In this document: piece after piece, positions 43,928-52,058 of the stretch
Numbering within the stretch: the stretch's first letter is position 1
How the letters are laid out: each line of letters starts with the position of its first letter
Assembly (NCBI GenBank): GCA_910578845.1
Contig: CAJTSL010000006.1
Coordinates: 38,429 to 101,199, forward strand
Direction of reading: 5' to 3'
DNA length: 62,771 nucleotides
DNA from: an uncultured Lachnospiraceae bacterium
GTDB taxonomy: Bacteria > Bacillota > Clostridia > Lachnospirales > Lachnospiraceae
Position numbers and translations under genes: made by a program
The notes under the pieces: model-generated
The model's database searches: none
Told to the model about the DNA's origin: nothing
The model's input: the letters and a program-made list of their open reading frames with translations, nothing else

Positions 43928-43977
43928 AAACAAAAGACAGTATACTACGTGAAACATGTAAAGAGGAGGCATATCAT

Positions 43978-44256
43978 ATGGCGACAATAACAAATTTGAA
44001 TATACGAACGGACAAAGCGGTAAAAGAAGCGGCAGAGAGTATCTTTGCGGAACTTGGTCTGAATATGACCACAGCAGTAAATATGTTCTTGAGACAGACT
44101 ATTCGGGAAAACGGTATACCTTTTTCGTTAAAGCTGAATATGCCGAATGAAATAACAATGGCTGCTATAGCGGAGGGGAGGCAGATTGCAACTGATCCGA
44201 ATGTAAGAGGATATAAGAGCCCTGGTGAATTAAAGGAGGCTCTGGATGAAGTATGA
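43978..44256 (+). CDS. RelB/DinJ family antitoxin
   Basis: The protein has 92 residues. The N-terminal ribbon-helix-helix type DNA-binding segment reads NLNIRTDKAVKEAAESIFAELGLNMTTAVNMFLRQTIRENGIPF, typical of DinJ/RelB. The C-terminal tail would wrap the toxin. It is first in the operon and overlaps the toxin gene by 11 bp. Antitoxins of this type neutralise the mRNA-cutting toxin and repress their own promoter at 43899. Confidence 0.9.
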   Translation: MATITNLNIRTDKAVKEAAESIFAELGLNMTTAVNMFLRQTIRENGIPFSLKLNMPNEITMAAIAEGRQIATDPNVRGYKSPGELKEALDEV

Positions 44257-44521
44257 AGTAAGATTCACGGGCCAGTTTAAGCGGGATTTGAAACTGGCGA
44301 AAAAACAGGGGAAAGATATTGAAAAGCTTTTTGAGGTAATCTATACGATTGCAGAGGGTAAAAAATTGGATCCCAAATATCATGACCACAACTTGAGCGG
44401 TGATTATTACGGATGCAGGGAATGTCATGTGGAGCCGGATTGGTTATTGGTATATGAGATAATGGATAACATTTTAGTATTGATGATTTACCGTGCCGGT
44501 ACGCACTCGGAATTGTTTTAA
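44246..44521 (+). CDS. YafQ-family mRNA interferase toxin (RelE superfamily)
   Basis: The protein has 91 residues. The YafQ-like C-terminal half is clear: KYHDHNLSGDYYGCRECHVEPDWLLVYEI holds the conserved His residues (HDHxLxG and ECHxEPDWLL), and the end AGTHSELF has the last conserved His. YafQ toxins cut mRNA on the ribosome. It overlaps the antitoxin gene, so synthesis is coupled. The region around it is flanked by the queA-derived direct repeats. Confidence 0.92.
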   Translation: MKYEVRFTGQFKRDLKLAKKQGKDIEKLFEVIYTIAEGKKLDPKYHDHNLSGDYYGCRECHVEPDWLLVYEIMDNILVLMIYRAGTHSELF

Positions 44522-44577
44522 AAATAACACTGAATAATCTCCCCAAAGTGCATTTCAGAGTGTAACTGTACAACAAA

Positions 44578-44595
44578 GGGGATGCGATGTTTATA
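44578..44595 (+). repeat. Right copy of the 18-bp direct repeat (second queA end)
   Basis: This repeat is identical to 43848-43865. It would encode GDAMFI followed by V and TAA, a plausible QueA C-terminus, so it may be the ancestral end of queA displaced by an inserted cassette. Confidence 0.88.
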
Positions 44596-44612
44596 GTTTA
44601 ACCATCAGCTTC

Positions 44613-44641
44613 TTTACTTCATTATGAAAAATGGTTATAAT
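44613..44641 (+). promoter_or_regulatory. Promoter of the PilZ gene
   Basis: TTTACT at 44613-44618, 17 bases, and TATAAT at 44636-44641, about 50 bases upstream of the PilZ ATG. Confidence 0.75.
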
Positions 44642-44689
44642 AAACGGAGATACTATATACAGCAGAGAAAGGCATGAGGGGTGTGAACG

Positions 44690-45028
44690 ATGGAAGAGAG
44701 AAGAAAGAACAGGCGGATGGAGTTATCTTCCCGGTTATTGATCAAAAACCTTACCGGAAATACACAGGAAGATGTTTCTATTGAGATCACGGATTTGTCT
44801 AAGACGGGGGTCGGGTTTATCTGTAATAGTATGTTGCAGATCGGTACTGTATATGAGGCTTTTCTAACGATCTGGATGAAAGAATCCATTCATGCGTTTT
44901 TGGAGATTGTCCGAGTGGAAAAAATAGCAGATAACCAATATTGTTATGGATCAGTTTTTATCGGTATGTCGGAAATGGACTCAAAGCGTATAGAAGTATT
45001 TGATACGATGGGAAATATGGAGAAGTAG
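44690..45028 (+). CDS. PilZ domain c-di-GMP-binding protein
   Basis: The protein has 112 residues, a single PilZ domain. The two c-di-GMP motifs are intact: RxxxR within ERRKNRRM near residue 4, and DLSKTGVGF (DxSxxG) near residue 38. Stand-alone PilZ proteins pass the c-di-GMP level to motility, exopolysaccharide or transcription partners. The partner is not visible. A VanZ-like gene follows after 11 bp. An EAL phosphodiesterase in the same window (55.9 kb) would lower the same signal. Confidence 0.9.
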   Translation: MEERRKNRRMELSSRLLIKNLTGNTQEDVSIEITDLSKTGVGFICNSMLQIGTVYEAFLTIWMKESIHAFLEIVRVEKIADNQYCYGSVFIGMSEMDSKRIEVFDTMGNMEK

Positions 45029-45039
45029 CAACGTGCCTT

Positions 45040-45537
45040 ATGAACAAGAATAGAAAAAGAAATTTGTGGCTGGAATTAGCGGTTATATTTGTATCCATTA
45101 TTGGTTTGATGTTGCTCGTATATATTGTCATGCGATTATCTTTCCAAGAGGGGAAACAGTCTATTAATGAAACAATGAATATCTCGGCAAAAATTGCACG
45201 TTATATGTCCGATAACCCTACAGATGGAGAGATCCGGACAATTAATTATATGCTGCGGTTTGCTGCGCACCTGGTTTTGTTCTTTATCGTAGGATTGGTG
45301 ACGACTTTTGTCAGTATGGTGATTTTTAGAAAGTATTACCGTATTTTTGGAGTTTTTGCATCTGGTGTCATTTGTTACATATTAGCTTACTATACTGAGT
45401 ATTATAAACAGTTCGTGGAAGGAAGGCATTTTGAGTCAATTGATGTTGCTTTGAACTGGTATGGGAGCATAGCAGGAATCGTCTGCATGGTAGCATCCTA
45501 TTTTATGAACCGCATCTTGGTCAAATTGTCTTCTTAA
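45040..45537 (+). CDS. VanZ-like membrane protein
   Basis: The protein has 165 residues with four helices: about 12-32, 68-90, 95-118 and 140-160. The central LRFAAHLVLFFIVGL and the later TEYYKQFVEGRHFESIDVALNWYGSIAG match the VanZ family pattern (xxAHxxxF and the acid-rich loop before the last helix). The biochemical role of the family is not established; VanZ itself gives low-level teicoplanin resistance. It follows PilZ by 11 bp, probably as one transcript. Confidence 0.8.
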   Translation: MNKNRKRNLWLELAVIFVSIIGLMLLVYIVMRLSFQEGKQSINETMNISAKIARYMSDNPTDGEIRTINYMLRFAAHLVLFFIVGLVTTFVSMVIFRKYYRIFGVFASGVICYILAYYTEYYKQFVEGRHFESIDVALNWYGSIAGIVCMVASYFMNRILVKLSS

Positions 45538-45558
45538 AAGTATGAAAACAGAAAGATA

Positions 45559-45585
45559 AAACCTTGCGTTATCGGCGCAAGGTTT
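45559..45585. terminator. Terminator at the end of aroA
   Basis: A stem (AAACCTTGCG / CGCAAGGTTT) with a 7-base loop overlaps the last codons of aroA on the minus strand. AT-rich flanks allow it to work for both converging genes. Confidence 0.75.
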
Positions 45586-46846
45586 CAAAGTCCTGATAGA
45601 AGGAAGGGTAACTGATGGTAACACAGTCTCTTCCTTTTATTGTTGTCTCTCCGTCGGCAAGCAGGGAGGCAACCGCAAAGCTCATTGCAATCCGATGATC
45701 GGCATAGGAGTCAATGATCGCGCCATGGAGGGGCTTACCGCCTTCGATGACCATACCGTCTTCGGCCGCGGTAATCTCTGCGCCCATTGCACGGAGATTC
45801 TCTGTCATAACTGTAATCCGGTCAGATTCTTTCACTTTTAATTCCGCTGCATCTTTTATGATCGTGGTGCCATTCGCAACAACAGCCATGATATTGATGA
45901 TAGGGATCTCATCAATCAGCGTTGGTATCATGTCGCCCTCTATGGTTATACCGTGCAGGTCGGAAGATTTAACCAAAATGTCGGCAGTCGGTTCTCCGTC
46001 ATGGTTTTCGTTGAGCAACGTAATGTTACCGCCCATGGCGATCGCAGCTTTTATAATGCCATTCCGTGTTGGATTAATGCCCACGTTTTTAATGAGGATC
46101 TCGGAGTGGGGGACGCATAATCCTGCTGCAATGAAATAAGCTGCGGAAGAAATGTCTCCCGGTACGTTCACAGATTGTCCGTTTAACTGGGGATGAGGCT
46201 GTATAAGCGCAGTAGTGCCTTCCGTATGTACATCTGCGCCAAAATATCGCAACATGATTTCCGAATGGTTCCTGCTGAGCACAGGCTCAGTGACTTTCGT
46301 TGCTTCATCTGCATAAAGCCCGGCTAGAAGGATTGCCGATTTGACTTGTGCGGAAGCAACTTTGGAGTGGTAGTGGATGCCGCGAAGAGGCTTTCCCGTA
46401 ATCTGTAAGGGAGCGCAATCATTTCCGTTTAGGCTGATGATATCGGCGCCCATCATAGATAGCGGCTCCATAATTCTTTTCATAGGGCGTTTCTGGATAG
46501 AAGAGTCCCCGGTCAGCGTCGTTACAAAGGGCTGCGCGGCGAGGATGCCAGAAATCAGGCGGGTAGTCGTGCCACTGTTGCCGGCATCTAAAGTGGAAGA
46601 GGGAGCGCTTAACCCATGAAGCCCCTTGCCGTGGACTATGATTTTGTCAGCCGTATTTTCAATGTTGATCCCTAATTTGCGGAAACAATCAATTGTAGAG
46701 AGACAATCCGCCCCCTGCAAAAAATTGGTGACTTGTGTCAAGCCGTTTGCAATCGCGCCGAACATGACTGCTCTATGGGAAATAGATTTATCCCCGGGGA
46801 CTGTAACTTCTCCATGTAATCCTTTTGTAAGTTGGTTTGATATCAT
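45569..46846 (-). CDS. aroA: 3-phosphoshikimate 1-carboxyvinyltransferase (EPSP synthase)
   Basis: AroA joins shikimate 3-phosphate and PEP in aromatic amino acid synthesis. The protein has 425 residues. Signature regions are PGDKSISHRAVMFGAIANG near the N-terminus, LDAGNSGTTTRLI (the LxAGNSGTxxR loop), and DSYADHRIAMSFAVAS near the C-terminus. It follows tyrA on the minus strand with 36 bp between, so the two form an aromatic-biosynthesis operon. The SD is GAGGAG. Confidence 0.96.
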   Translation of the reverse strand: MISNQLTKGLHGEVTVPGDKSISHRAVMFGAIANGLTQVTNFLQGADCLSTIDCFRKLGINIENTADKIIVHGKGLHGLSAPSSTLDAGNSGTTTRLISGILAAQPFVTTLTGDSSIQKRPMKRIMEPLSMMGADIISLNGNDCAPLQITGKPLRGIHYHSKVASAQVKSAILLAGLYADEATKVTEPVLSRNHSEIMLRYFGADVHTEGTTALIQPHPQLNGQSVNVPGDISSAAYFIAAGLCVPHSEILIKNVGINPTRNGIIKAAIAMGGNITLLNENHDGEPTADILVKSSDLHGITIEGDMIPTLIDEIPIINIMAVVANGTTIIKDAAELKVKESDRITVMTENLRAMGAEITAAEDGMVIEGGKPLHGAIIDSYADHRIAMSFAVASLLADGETTIKGRDCVTISYPSFYQDFETLRR

Positions 46847-46882
46847 AATAAGTTTTCACTCCTCATGCCGCATTTTAAGATG

Positions 46883-47983
46883 TTATTTTTTGGTATGGAT
46901 GATGTATCCATGTTCTTTTAATACTTTGATTGCATTGTCTGCCATAGGCTCTTTATAGAATTCTATCCGCAACGCGCCTTCGGCAAGCTCCCTGTTATGG
47001 TTGATCCCAATATTCTTAATGCTAATATCGTGCATAGCAAGAAGCGAGGCGATCGCAGCGATCGCGCCGGGCCTGTCCGCAATCTCTACAGTGATGACGT
47101 ATTCTGTTTTAATCGGCCCGCTAGAGACATCTATGAAAGATTCCCGGTATGTTCTTGCCGTAGCGAAGAACTGATAAAGCGCGTCCGTGTCCTTTTTCGC
47201 CAATTTCTCTTGAAACGCAGACAGATCTTGGATGTATTGTGAAAGCAGGGCGCATATATGATCTGTATTCGTCAGACAGATGTGCTGCCACATCGTAGGC
47301 GAGGAGGAGGCGATACGCGTTATGTCCTTAAAGCCGCCTGCGGCAATCATTTTCATAATCCCTTCTTTGGAATCTGCATTTTTGACCAGATTCACTAAAG
47401 ATGCAGCGATGACATGCGGCAGATGTGAAATTGCTGCCGTGACATAATCATGCTGGTCATATGGCAATACAAGGGGAATGGCGCCTATCGTCTGTACCAG
47501 AGTCTGATAAGCAGAAATCTTATCGGTTGGTGTCTTATTCGTTGGCGTCAGGATATAATATGCGTTTTCAAAAAGAGACGCTTTGGAATTGGCATAACCG
47601 AACCGCTCGGAACCAGTCATAGGATGCGCGCCGATAAACTGTTCTTCTAATCTTAACGTGGCAATATGCTCATGGATGCCGGTTTTAACGCTGCCAACAT
47701 CAGTGAGAATGGCATCCGGCGCCAGGTGTTCCTTTACCGAATGAAGATTTTCGTCGTTATGCGCTACCGGCGCACATAAGAAAACATAATCACAGCGGCG
47801 AAATGTTTCATCAATTTGGGAACAGGCTTCTTGGATGACGCCTTCTTTTTGGGCGAGCTCTAATGACGCCATATTAGTATCGTAAGCGATTAATGTGCTT
47901 TCCGGTAATTTCTGGTGAATGGCTTTGGCGATAGAACCGCCAATCAGGCCTAATCCGATGAACCCACATGTAAACTTTGCCAT
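46883..47983 (-). CDS. tyrA: Prephenate dehydrogenase with ACT domain
   Basis: TyrA converts prephenate to 4-hydroxyphenylpyruvate with NAD+, the tyrosine branch. The protein has 366 residues. The NAD-binding GFIGLGLIGGSIAKAI is at about 6-21, GAHPMTGSE is in the substrate region, and an ACT domain fills about 295-366 (YVITVEIADRPGAIAAIASLLAMHDISIKNIGI), which usually senses tyrosine. It is the first gene before aroA and starts after AAAGGAG. No chorismate mutase domain is fused. Confidence 0.94.
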   Translation of the reverse strand: MAKFTCGFIGLGLIGGSIAKAIHQKLPESTLIAYDTNMASLELAQKEGVIQEACSQIDETFRRCDYVFLCAPVAHNDENLHSVKEHLAPDAILTDVGSVKTGIHEHIATLRLEEQFIGAHPMTGSERFGYANSKASLFENAYYILTPTNKTPTDKISAYQTLVQTIGAIPLVLPYDQHDYVTAAISHLPHVIAASLVNLVKNADSKEGIMKMIAAGGFKDITRIASSSPTMWQHICLTNTDHICALLSQYIQDLSAFQEKLAKKDTDALYQFFATARTYRESFIDVSSGPIKTEYVITVEIADRPGAIAAIASLLAMHDISIKNIGINHNRELAEGALRIEFYKEPMADNAIKVLKEHGYIIHTKK

Positions 47984-48101
47984 AGCATAAGGACTCCTTT
48001 GTATGTCATTAAGTCATAAAAATGATAATTATATCCGTATATTATCATATCGCAACGAGGGACATTCGTCAAATAGCTATCATTTCAATCCTGCCTCTTT
48101 A

Positions 48102-48130
48102 TTGACACTCCACAGATCGGTTGTTATAAT
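48102..48130 (+). promoter_or_regulatory. Consensus promoter before the GT39-like gene
   Basis: TTGACA at 48102-48107, a 17-base spacer, and TATAAT at 48125-48130: a perfect match to the housekeeping sigma consensus, about 55 bases upstream of the ATG. Confidence 0.9.
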
Positions 48131-48185
48131 CTGATTTAGCGGTAAAAATTGTAAATAAACCGTATAGAAGCGGAGGGGTTTTTCA

Positions 48186-49580
48186 ATGGAGAAGCTGAAA
48201 GAAAATGTTATCAAAATAGGTATCTGGGGACTCGTGTGTTTTTTCACGGTATTATATATCTCTCTTTTGTTCAACCATAATATCTGGACAGATGAAGCAT
48301 TCACTTTGCAACTATTAAGAGGAAATGTAAAAGAGATTATAGCAGGCACAGCGGCGGATGTACATCCTCCACTGTATTATCTGTATGCGAAACTTTTTGA
48401 TGTGATATGCGGGAGTTCCTTGATTGTGCAAAAGATAGCGGCCATTATCCCGATGGTGGCAACATTGGTTTTTATAGCGACAGTGATCCGAAAGCATTTT
48501 GGCGATATGACTTCTTTTCTGAGCTTGCTTTTCCTTTCTTGCATTCCCTGCTCTATGGAATTTGCCTTGCAGGTGAGGATGTATTCTCTTGCGTTATTCT
48601 TTGTCACCGTATGTGCTATGTACGCGTATCTTGCCTTTTTAAATGGCAATAAGAAGGAATTCCTTATTTTTGCGCTCAGCGGTGTAGCGGCGGCCTATAC
48701 GCATTATTTTGCTTTTGTTTCCATTATTATTATCACGGGGATGCTGTTGCTTGCGATTCTCATATGGAGAAGGGAGCGAGTGGTTTTATGGCTGATCAGC
48801 GCAGTTAGCATGGTCGTGTTATATCTTCCATGGATGCCTTTTTTCGTGAAACAGGTGACATCGGTGGAACAAGGATATTGGATCCCAGAGATCACGGCTG
48901 AAGTCATATGGTCTTATTTTACGTGGACATTTGATTTAGAGCTTGTGCCGGGCATGGTTTTTGTGTTTTTGATTATTTTAAAAGGAGCGAGCACATATAA
49001 TACAATAAAACTAGCCAAATACAAGGAGCAAGATGCCATCTATGCTTTGCTCTGTATGCTGGTCCCAACGCTTACCACGGTCTTAGGCGTGTTGCTTTCT
49101 TGGCTGAAGACACCTATTTACCGTGACCAATATGTTTTTCCCAGCCTGGCGCTTTTGGCGCTTTTCTTTGGCCTGTCCATGAAAGATGCCAAAAAGAGCA
49201 TTCTTGTCATGGTCAGCATTTTCCTTTTATTTGTGGGCGCGGTCCAGTATAAGGAATGCTTCCGGCAAGAATATCGCAGCACCTATGTTCCGCAGACGGA
49301 AGCCTTTTTTGAAGAGAATTTAGGGGAAAATGATTTTATCATTTATAACTGGGAGAGCTTTGGCTTTATCTATGAATGCTATTTTCCGGAAGAGCGGCTG
49401 GAATACTTAGAACGTTTTGACTTTTCACAAGACTTTGATACAGTATGGTTCTTGCGTACAGAGTGGATGCCAGAGCTTGATGCGGCTCTCTTAGAGGCAA
49501 ACGGGCTGGAAATGAATATGATCGGACACTATGGGATCGAGCATAATGAATTTGATATTTACAAGATTGATAGGAAGTAA
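48186..49580 (+). CDS. GT39-like membrane glycosyltransferase
   Basis: The protein has 464 residues with about 10 helices and a soluble C-terminal portion from about 385. The first external loop has IWTDEAFTLQLL (the WTDE-type acidic motif) and DVHPPLYYLYAK, the hallmark HPPLYY segment of the GT39/PMT-like GT-C superfamily. Such proteins transfer a sugar from a lipid carrier to an unknown outside acceptor. It has its own perfect promoter. It is not obviously paired with a GT2 gene, unlike the other GT-C gene at 29-31 kb. Confidence 0.85.
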   Translation: MEKLKENVIKIGIWGLVCFFTVLYISLLFNHNIWTDEAFTLQLLRGNVKEIIAGTAADVHPPLYYLYAKLFDVICGSSLIVQKIAAIIPMVATLVFIATVIRKHFGDMTSFLSLLFLSCIPCSMEFALQVRMYSLALFFVTVCAMYAYLAFLNGNKKEFLIFALSGVAAAYTHYFAFVSIIIITGMLLLAILIWRRERVVLWLISAVSMVVLYLPWMPFFVKQVTSVEQGYWIPEITAEVIWSYFTWTFDLELVPGMVFVFLIILKGASTYNTIKLAKYKEQDAIYALLCMLVPTLTTVLGVLLSWLKTPIYRDQYVFPSLALLALFFGLSMKDAKKSILVMVSIFLLFVGAVQYKECFRQEYRSTYVPQTEAFFEENLGENDFIIYNWESFGFIYECYFPEERLEYLERFDFSQDFDTVWFLRTEWMPELDAALLEANGLEMNMIGHYGIEHNEFDIYKIDRK

Positions 49581-49622
49581 ATTATTTTCGATGTATAAAA
49601 TGGGCAAAATATGCAAAAAAGA

Positions 49623-49651
49623 TTGCAATCTACTAAATTATTTAGTAAAAT
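49623..49651 (+). promoter_or_regulatory. Promoter of the EF-G paralogue with an embedded palindrome
   Basis: TTGCAA at 49623-49628, 17 bases, TAAAAT at 49646-49651. A perfect palindrome, TACTAAAT-T-ATTTAGTA, occupies 49631-49647 inside the spacer, a place where a repressor could act. Confidence 0.65.
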
Positions 49652-49734
49652 ATACACATCATATCATATAAGGGGCAAATAATTCTTGTGACTATTTGCC
49701 ATACGACAAAATAGACGGAATTGGAGGATAAGAT

Positions 49735-51822
49735 ATGAATGTTTACACAACTGACAAAATTCGTAACGTAGTGCTATTAGGTCATGGCGGCTGTGGAAAG
49801 ACCAGCTTGGTGGAAGCAATGGCATATCTTGCCGGGGTAACATCCCGTATGGGGAAAGTTTCTGACGGCAATACCATCAGTGACTATGGTAAGGAGGAGC
49901 AGAAACGCCAGATATCTATCTCCACTTCCGTAGTTCCGATCGAATGGGAAGGCGTGAAGATCAACCTGCTTGATACGCCTGGATTTTTTGACTTTGTAGG
50001 GGAAGTAGAAGAAGCGGTCAGTGCGGCTGATGCGGCGATCATCGTCGTTTCCGGGAAAGCTGGCGTAGAAGTCGGTACAGAGAAGGCATGGGAGCTTTGC
50101 GAGAAATATAAACTGCCCCGGTTTGTCTTCGTAACGGATATGGATATTGATAATGCTTCTTTTAGACAGGTTGTAGAAGATATGACAGACACATATGGCA
50201 AGAAAATGGCGCCGTTCCATTTGCCGATCCGTGAAGATGAGAAATTTGTCGGCTATATCAATGTCATCACAGAACAGGCATATCGCTGGCAGGGCAAGGA
50301 AGTCGTGGAATGTGACATGCCGGAATATAGTAAGCCGAACTTACAGATTTGCCGGGATGCTTTGTTAGAAGCGGTAGCCGAGACTAGTGAAGAGTTCATG
50401 GAACGTTATTTCAATGGGGATTCTTTCTCAGAGGCGGAGATTAGGGCAGCGCTTAAGAATAATGTGATGGAGAGCAGCATCGTGCCGATGTCTATGGGAT
50501 CGAACGTACTATGCCAAGGCATATACACTTTGTTAGATGACATTGTAAAATATATGCCTAGCCCAGAGAATCATGAGATGGTCGGCATTAACTTGAAGAC
50601 AAATGAGATCTTTAGCGCGAATTTCGATTTTGCTAAACCGAAATCGGCCTATATTTTCAAAACAATTGTAGACCCGTTCATCGGTAAATATTCTTTGATC
50701 AAAGTTTGTTCAGGCGTATTTAAGAGTGATGACCTGATCTATAATGAAGAGAAAGATATTGAAGAAAAAATCAGTAAGTTATATATATTGCAAGGAAGCA
50801 AACCGATTGAGATGAAAGAGCTTCATGCCGGAGATATTGGCGCAATTGCTAAATTGACCGCGGCAAGGACTGGAAATACGCTTTCTACCAAGGCTCATCC
50901 GATCCGTTATGGCAAGACTGAAATCTCTACGCCATATACGGTAATGCGTTACCAGGCGCAAAACAAAGCAGATATTGATAAGATATCACAGTCTTTACAG
51001 AAGATGACGCACGAAGACCAGACATTGAAAGTAGTCAATGATGCTGAGAATAAGCAGACGCTTTTATACGGCATGGGCGATTTGCACTTAGAAGTCGTTA
51101 CAAGCAGGCTGTTAAGCGAATATAAGGCAGGCATTAAACTGTCTCAGCCAAAGGTGGCATACAAAGAAACGATACAGAAGACATCAGACGTTGAATATAA
51201 GTATAAGAAGCAATCTGGCGGACATGGGCAATACGGTCATGTCAAGATGAAATTTGAGCCGTCAGGTTCTTTGGAGGAACCATATGTATTTGAACAAATG
51301 GTAGTCGGTGGCGCCGTGCCGAAGAATTTCTTCCCAGCAGTAGAAAAAGGATTGCAGGATTCTGTAGGCAATGGGCCGATGGCAGCTTATCCGGTAGTTG
51401 GCGTGAAAGCGATTTTATATGATGGATCTTATCATCCGGTGGATTCTTCTGAAATGGCATTCAAAATGGCGACCATTCAGGCATTTAAAAAAGGCTTTAT
51501 GGAGGCAAAACCGATTTTATTAGAGCCAATCGCTTCCTTGAAAGTAACCGTGCCAGATGCTTATACAGGCGACATTATGGGTGATTTGAATAAACGCCGT
51601 GGAAGAGTGCTTGGCATGAATCCTACAACAGACGGCAAGCAAGTGATTGAAGCGGATATCCCGGTATCTTGCCTATATGGATATTGTACGGATTTGCGTT
51701 CTATGACAGGCGGCAGAGGCACTTATGAGTATCAATTTGCCAGATATGAACAAGCGCCGAGCGATGTGCAGGAGAAAGAAGTGGCAGCTAGGGCAAGCAA
51801 AGTAGATTCCGGCGAAGAATAA
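49735..51822 (+). CDS. Elongation factor G-like GTPase (EF-G paralogue)
   Basis: The protein has 695 residues in the five-domain EF-G layout. The P-loop is GHGGCGKT at 16-23, DTPG at 80-83. The usual G4 motif NKxD is replaced by TDMD at 134-137. This replacement, the shortened switch region and overall divergence mark the EF-G-like paralogue group (often called EF-G2 or FusA2-like), not the main elongation factor. The function of this group is not settled; some members lack translocation and may act in recycling or stress. The domain IV tip GGHGQYGHV and C-terminal SMTGGRGTYEYQFARYE are conserved. Confidence 0.88.
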   Translation: MNVYTTDKIRNVVLLGHGGCGKTSLVEAMAYLAGVTSRMGKVSDGNTISDYGKEEQKRQISISTSVVPIEWEGVKINLLDTPGFFDFVGEVEEAVSAADAAIIVVSGKAGVEVGTEKAWELCEKYKLPRFVFVTDMDIDNASFRQVVEDMTDTYGKKMAPFHLPIREDEKFVGYINVITEQAYRWQGKEVVECDMPEYSKPNLQICRDALLEAVAETSEEFMERYFNGDSFSEAEIRAALKNNVMESSIVPMSMGSNVLCQGIYTLLDDIVKYMPSPENHEMVGINLKTNEIFSANFDFAKPKSAYIFKTIVDPFIGKYSLIKVCSGVFKSDDLIYNEEKDIEEKISKLYILQGSKPIEMKELHAGDIGAIAKLTAARTGNTLSTKAHPIRYGKTEISTPYTVMRYQAQNKADIDKISQSLQKMTHEDQTLKVVNDAENKQTLLYGMGDLHLEVVTSRLLSEYKAGIKLSQPKVAYKETIQKTSDVEYKYKKQSGGHGQYGHVKMKFEPSGSLEEPYVFEQMVVGGAVPKNFFPAVEKGLQDSVGNGPMAAYPVVGVKAILYDGSYHPVDSSEMAFKMATIQAFKKGFMEAKPILLEPIASLKVTVPDAYTGDIMGDLNKRRGRVLGMNPTTDGKQVIEADIPVSCLYGYCTDLRSMTGGRGTYEYQFARYEQAPSDVQEKEVAARASKVDSGEE

Positions 51823-51897
51823 TTGTAAGAGGTTAGGTTTCGTGTGTAAAAGGGTCATACCTTTTGAGTAATAAGATCCCTTTTTGGGGAAGGAGCA

Positions 51898-51938
51898 ACA
51901 GGATGCGTATGTATTGGGGAATGCAGCATCCTGTTTTG
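51898..51938 (+). terminator. Terminator after the EF-G paralogue
   Basis: A 9-bp stem (ACAGGATGC / GCATCCTGT) with a 19-base loop is followed by TTTGCATTT. It is weak but well placed. Confidence 0.6.
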
Positions 51939-51947
51939 CATTTGCGC

Positions 51948-51975
51948 TTGACAAATTATTTGGGTATAGTAAAAT
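51948..51975 (+). promoter_or_regulatory. leuS promoter
   Basis: TTGACA at 51948-51953, a 16-base spacer, TAAAAT at 51970-51975. The transcript would start near 51983, so the long upstream frame that joins leuS cannot be its N-terminus. Confidence 0.75.
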
Positions 51976-52058
51976 ATTTTTGTGTTAGAATGGAATCAGA
52001 TTTTGCTTTAGAAAAACGGGGCGTAAGTCTTTGGATTGAGAAAGGACATGGATACAAA

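Noticed and set aside
51864..52058. N-terminal extension of leuS by 65 residues
   Set aside because: It contains the leuS promoter (51948-51975) and part of a terminator, has no ribosome binding site, and LeuS homologues start at the MAEVYN-type position.
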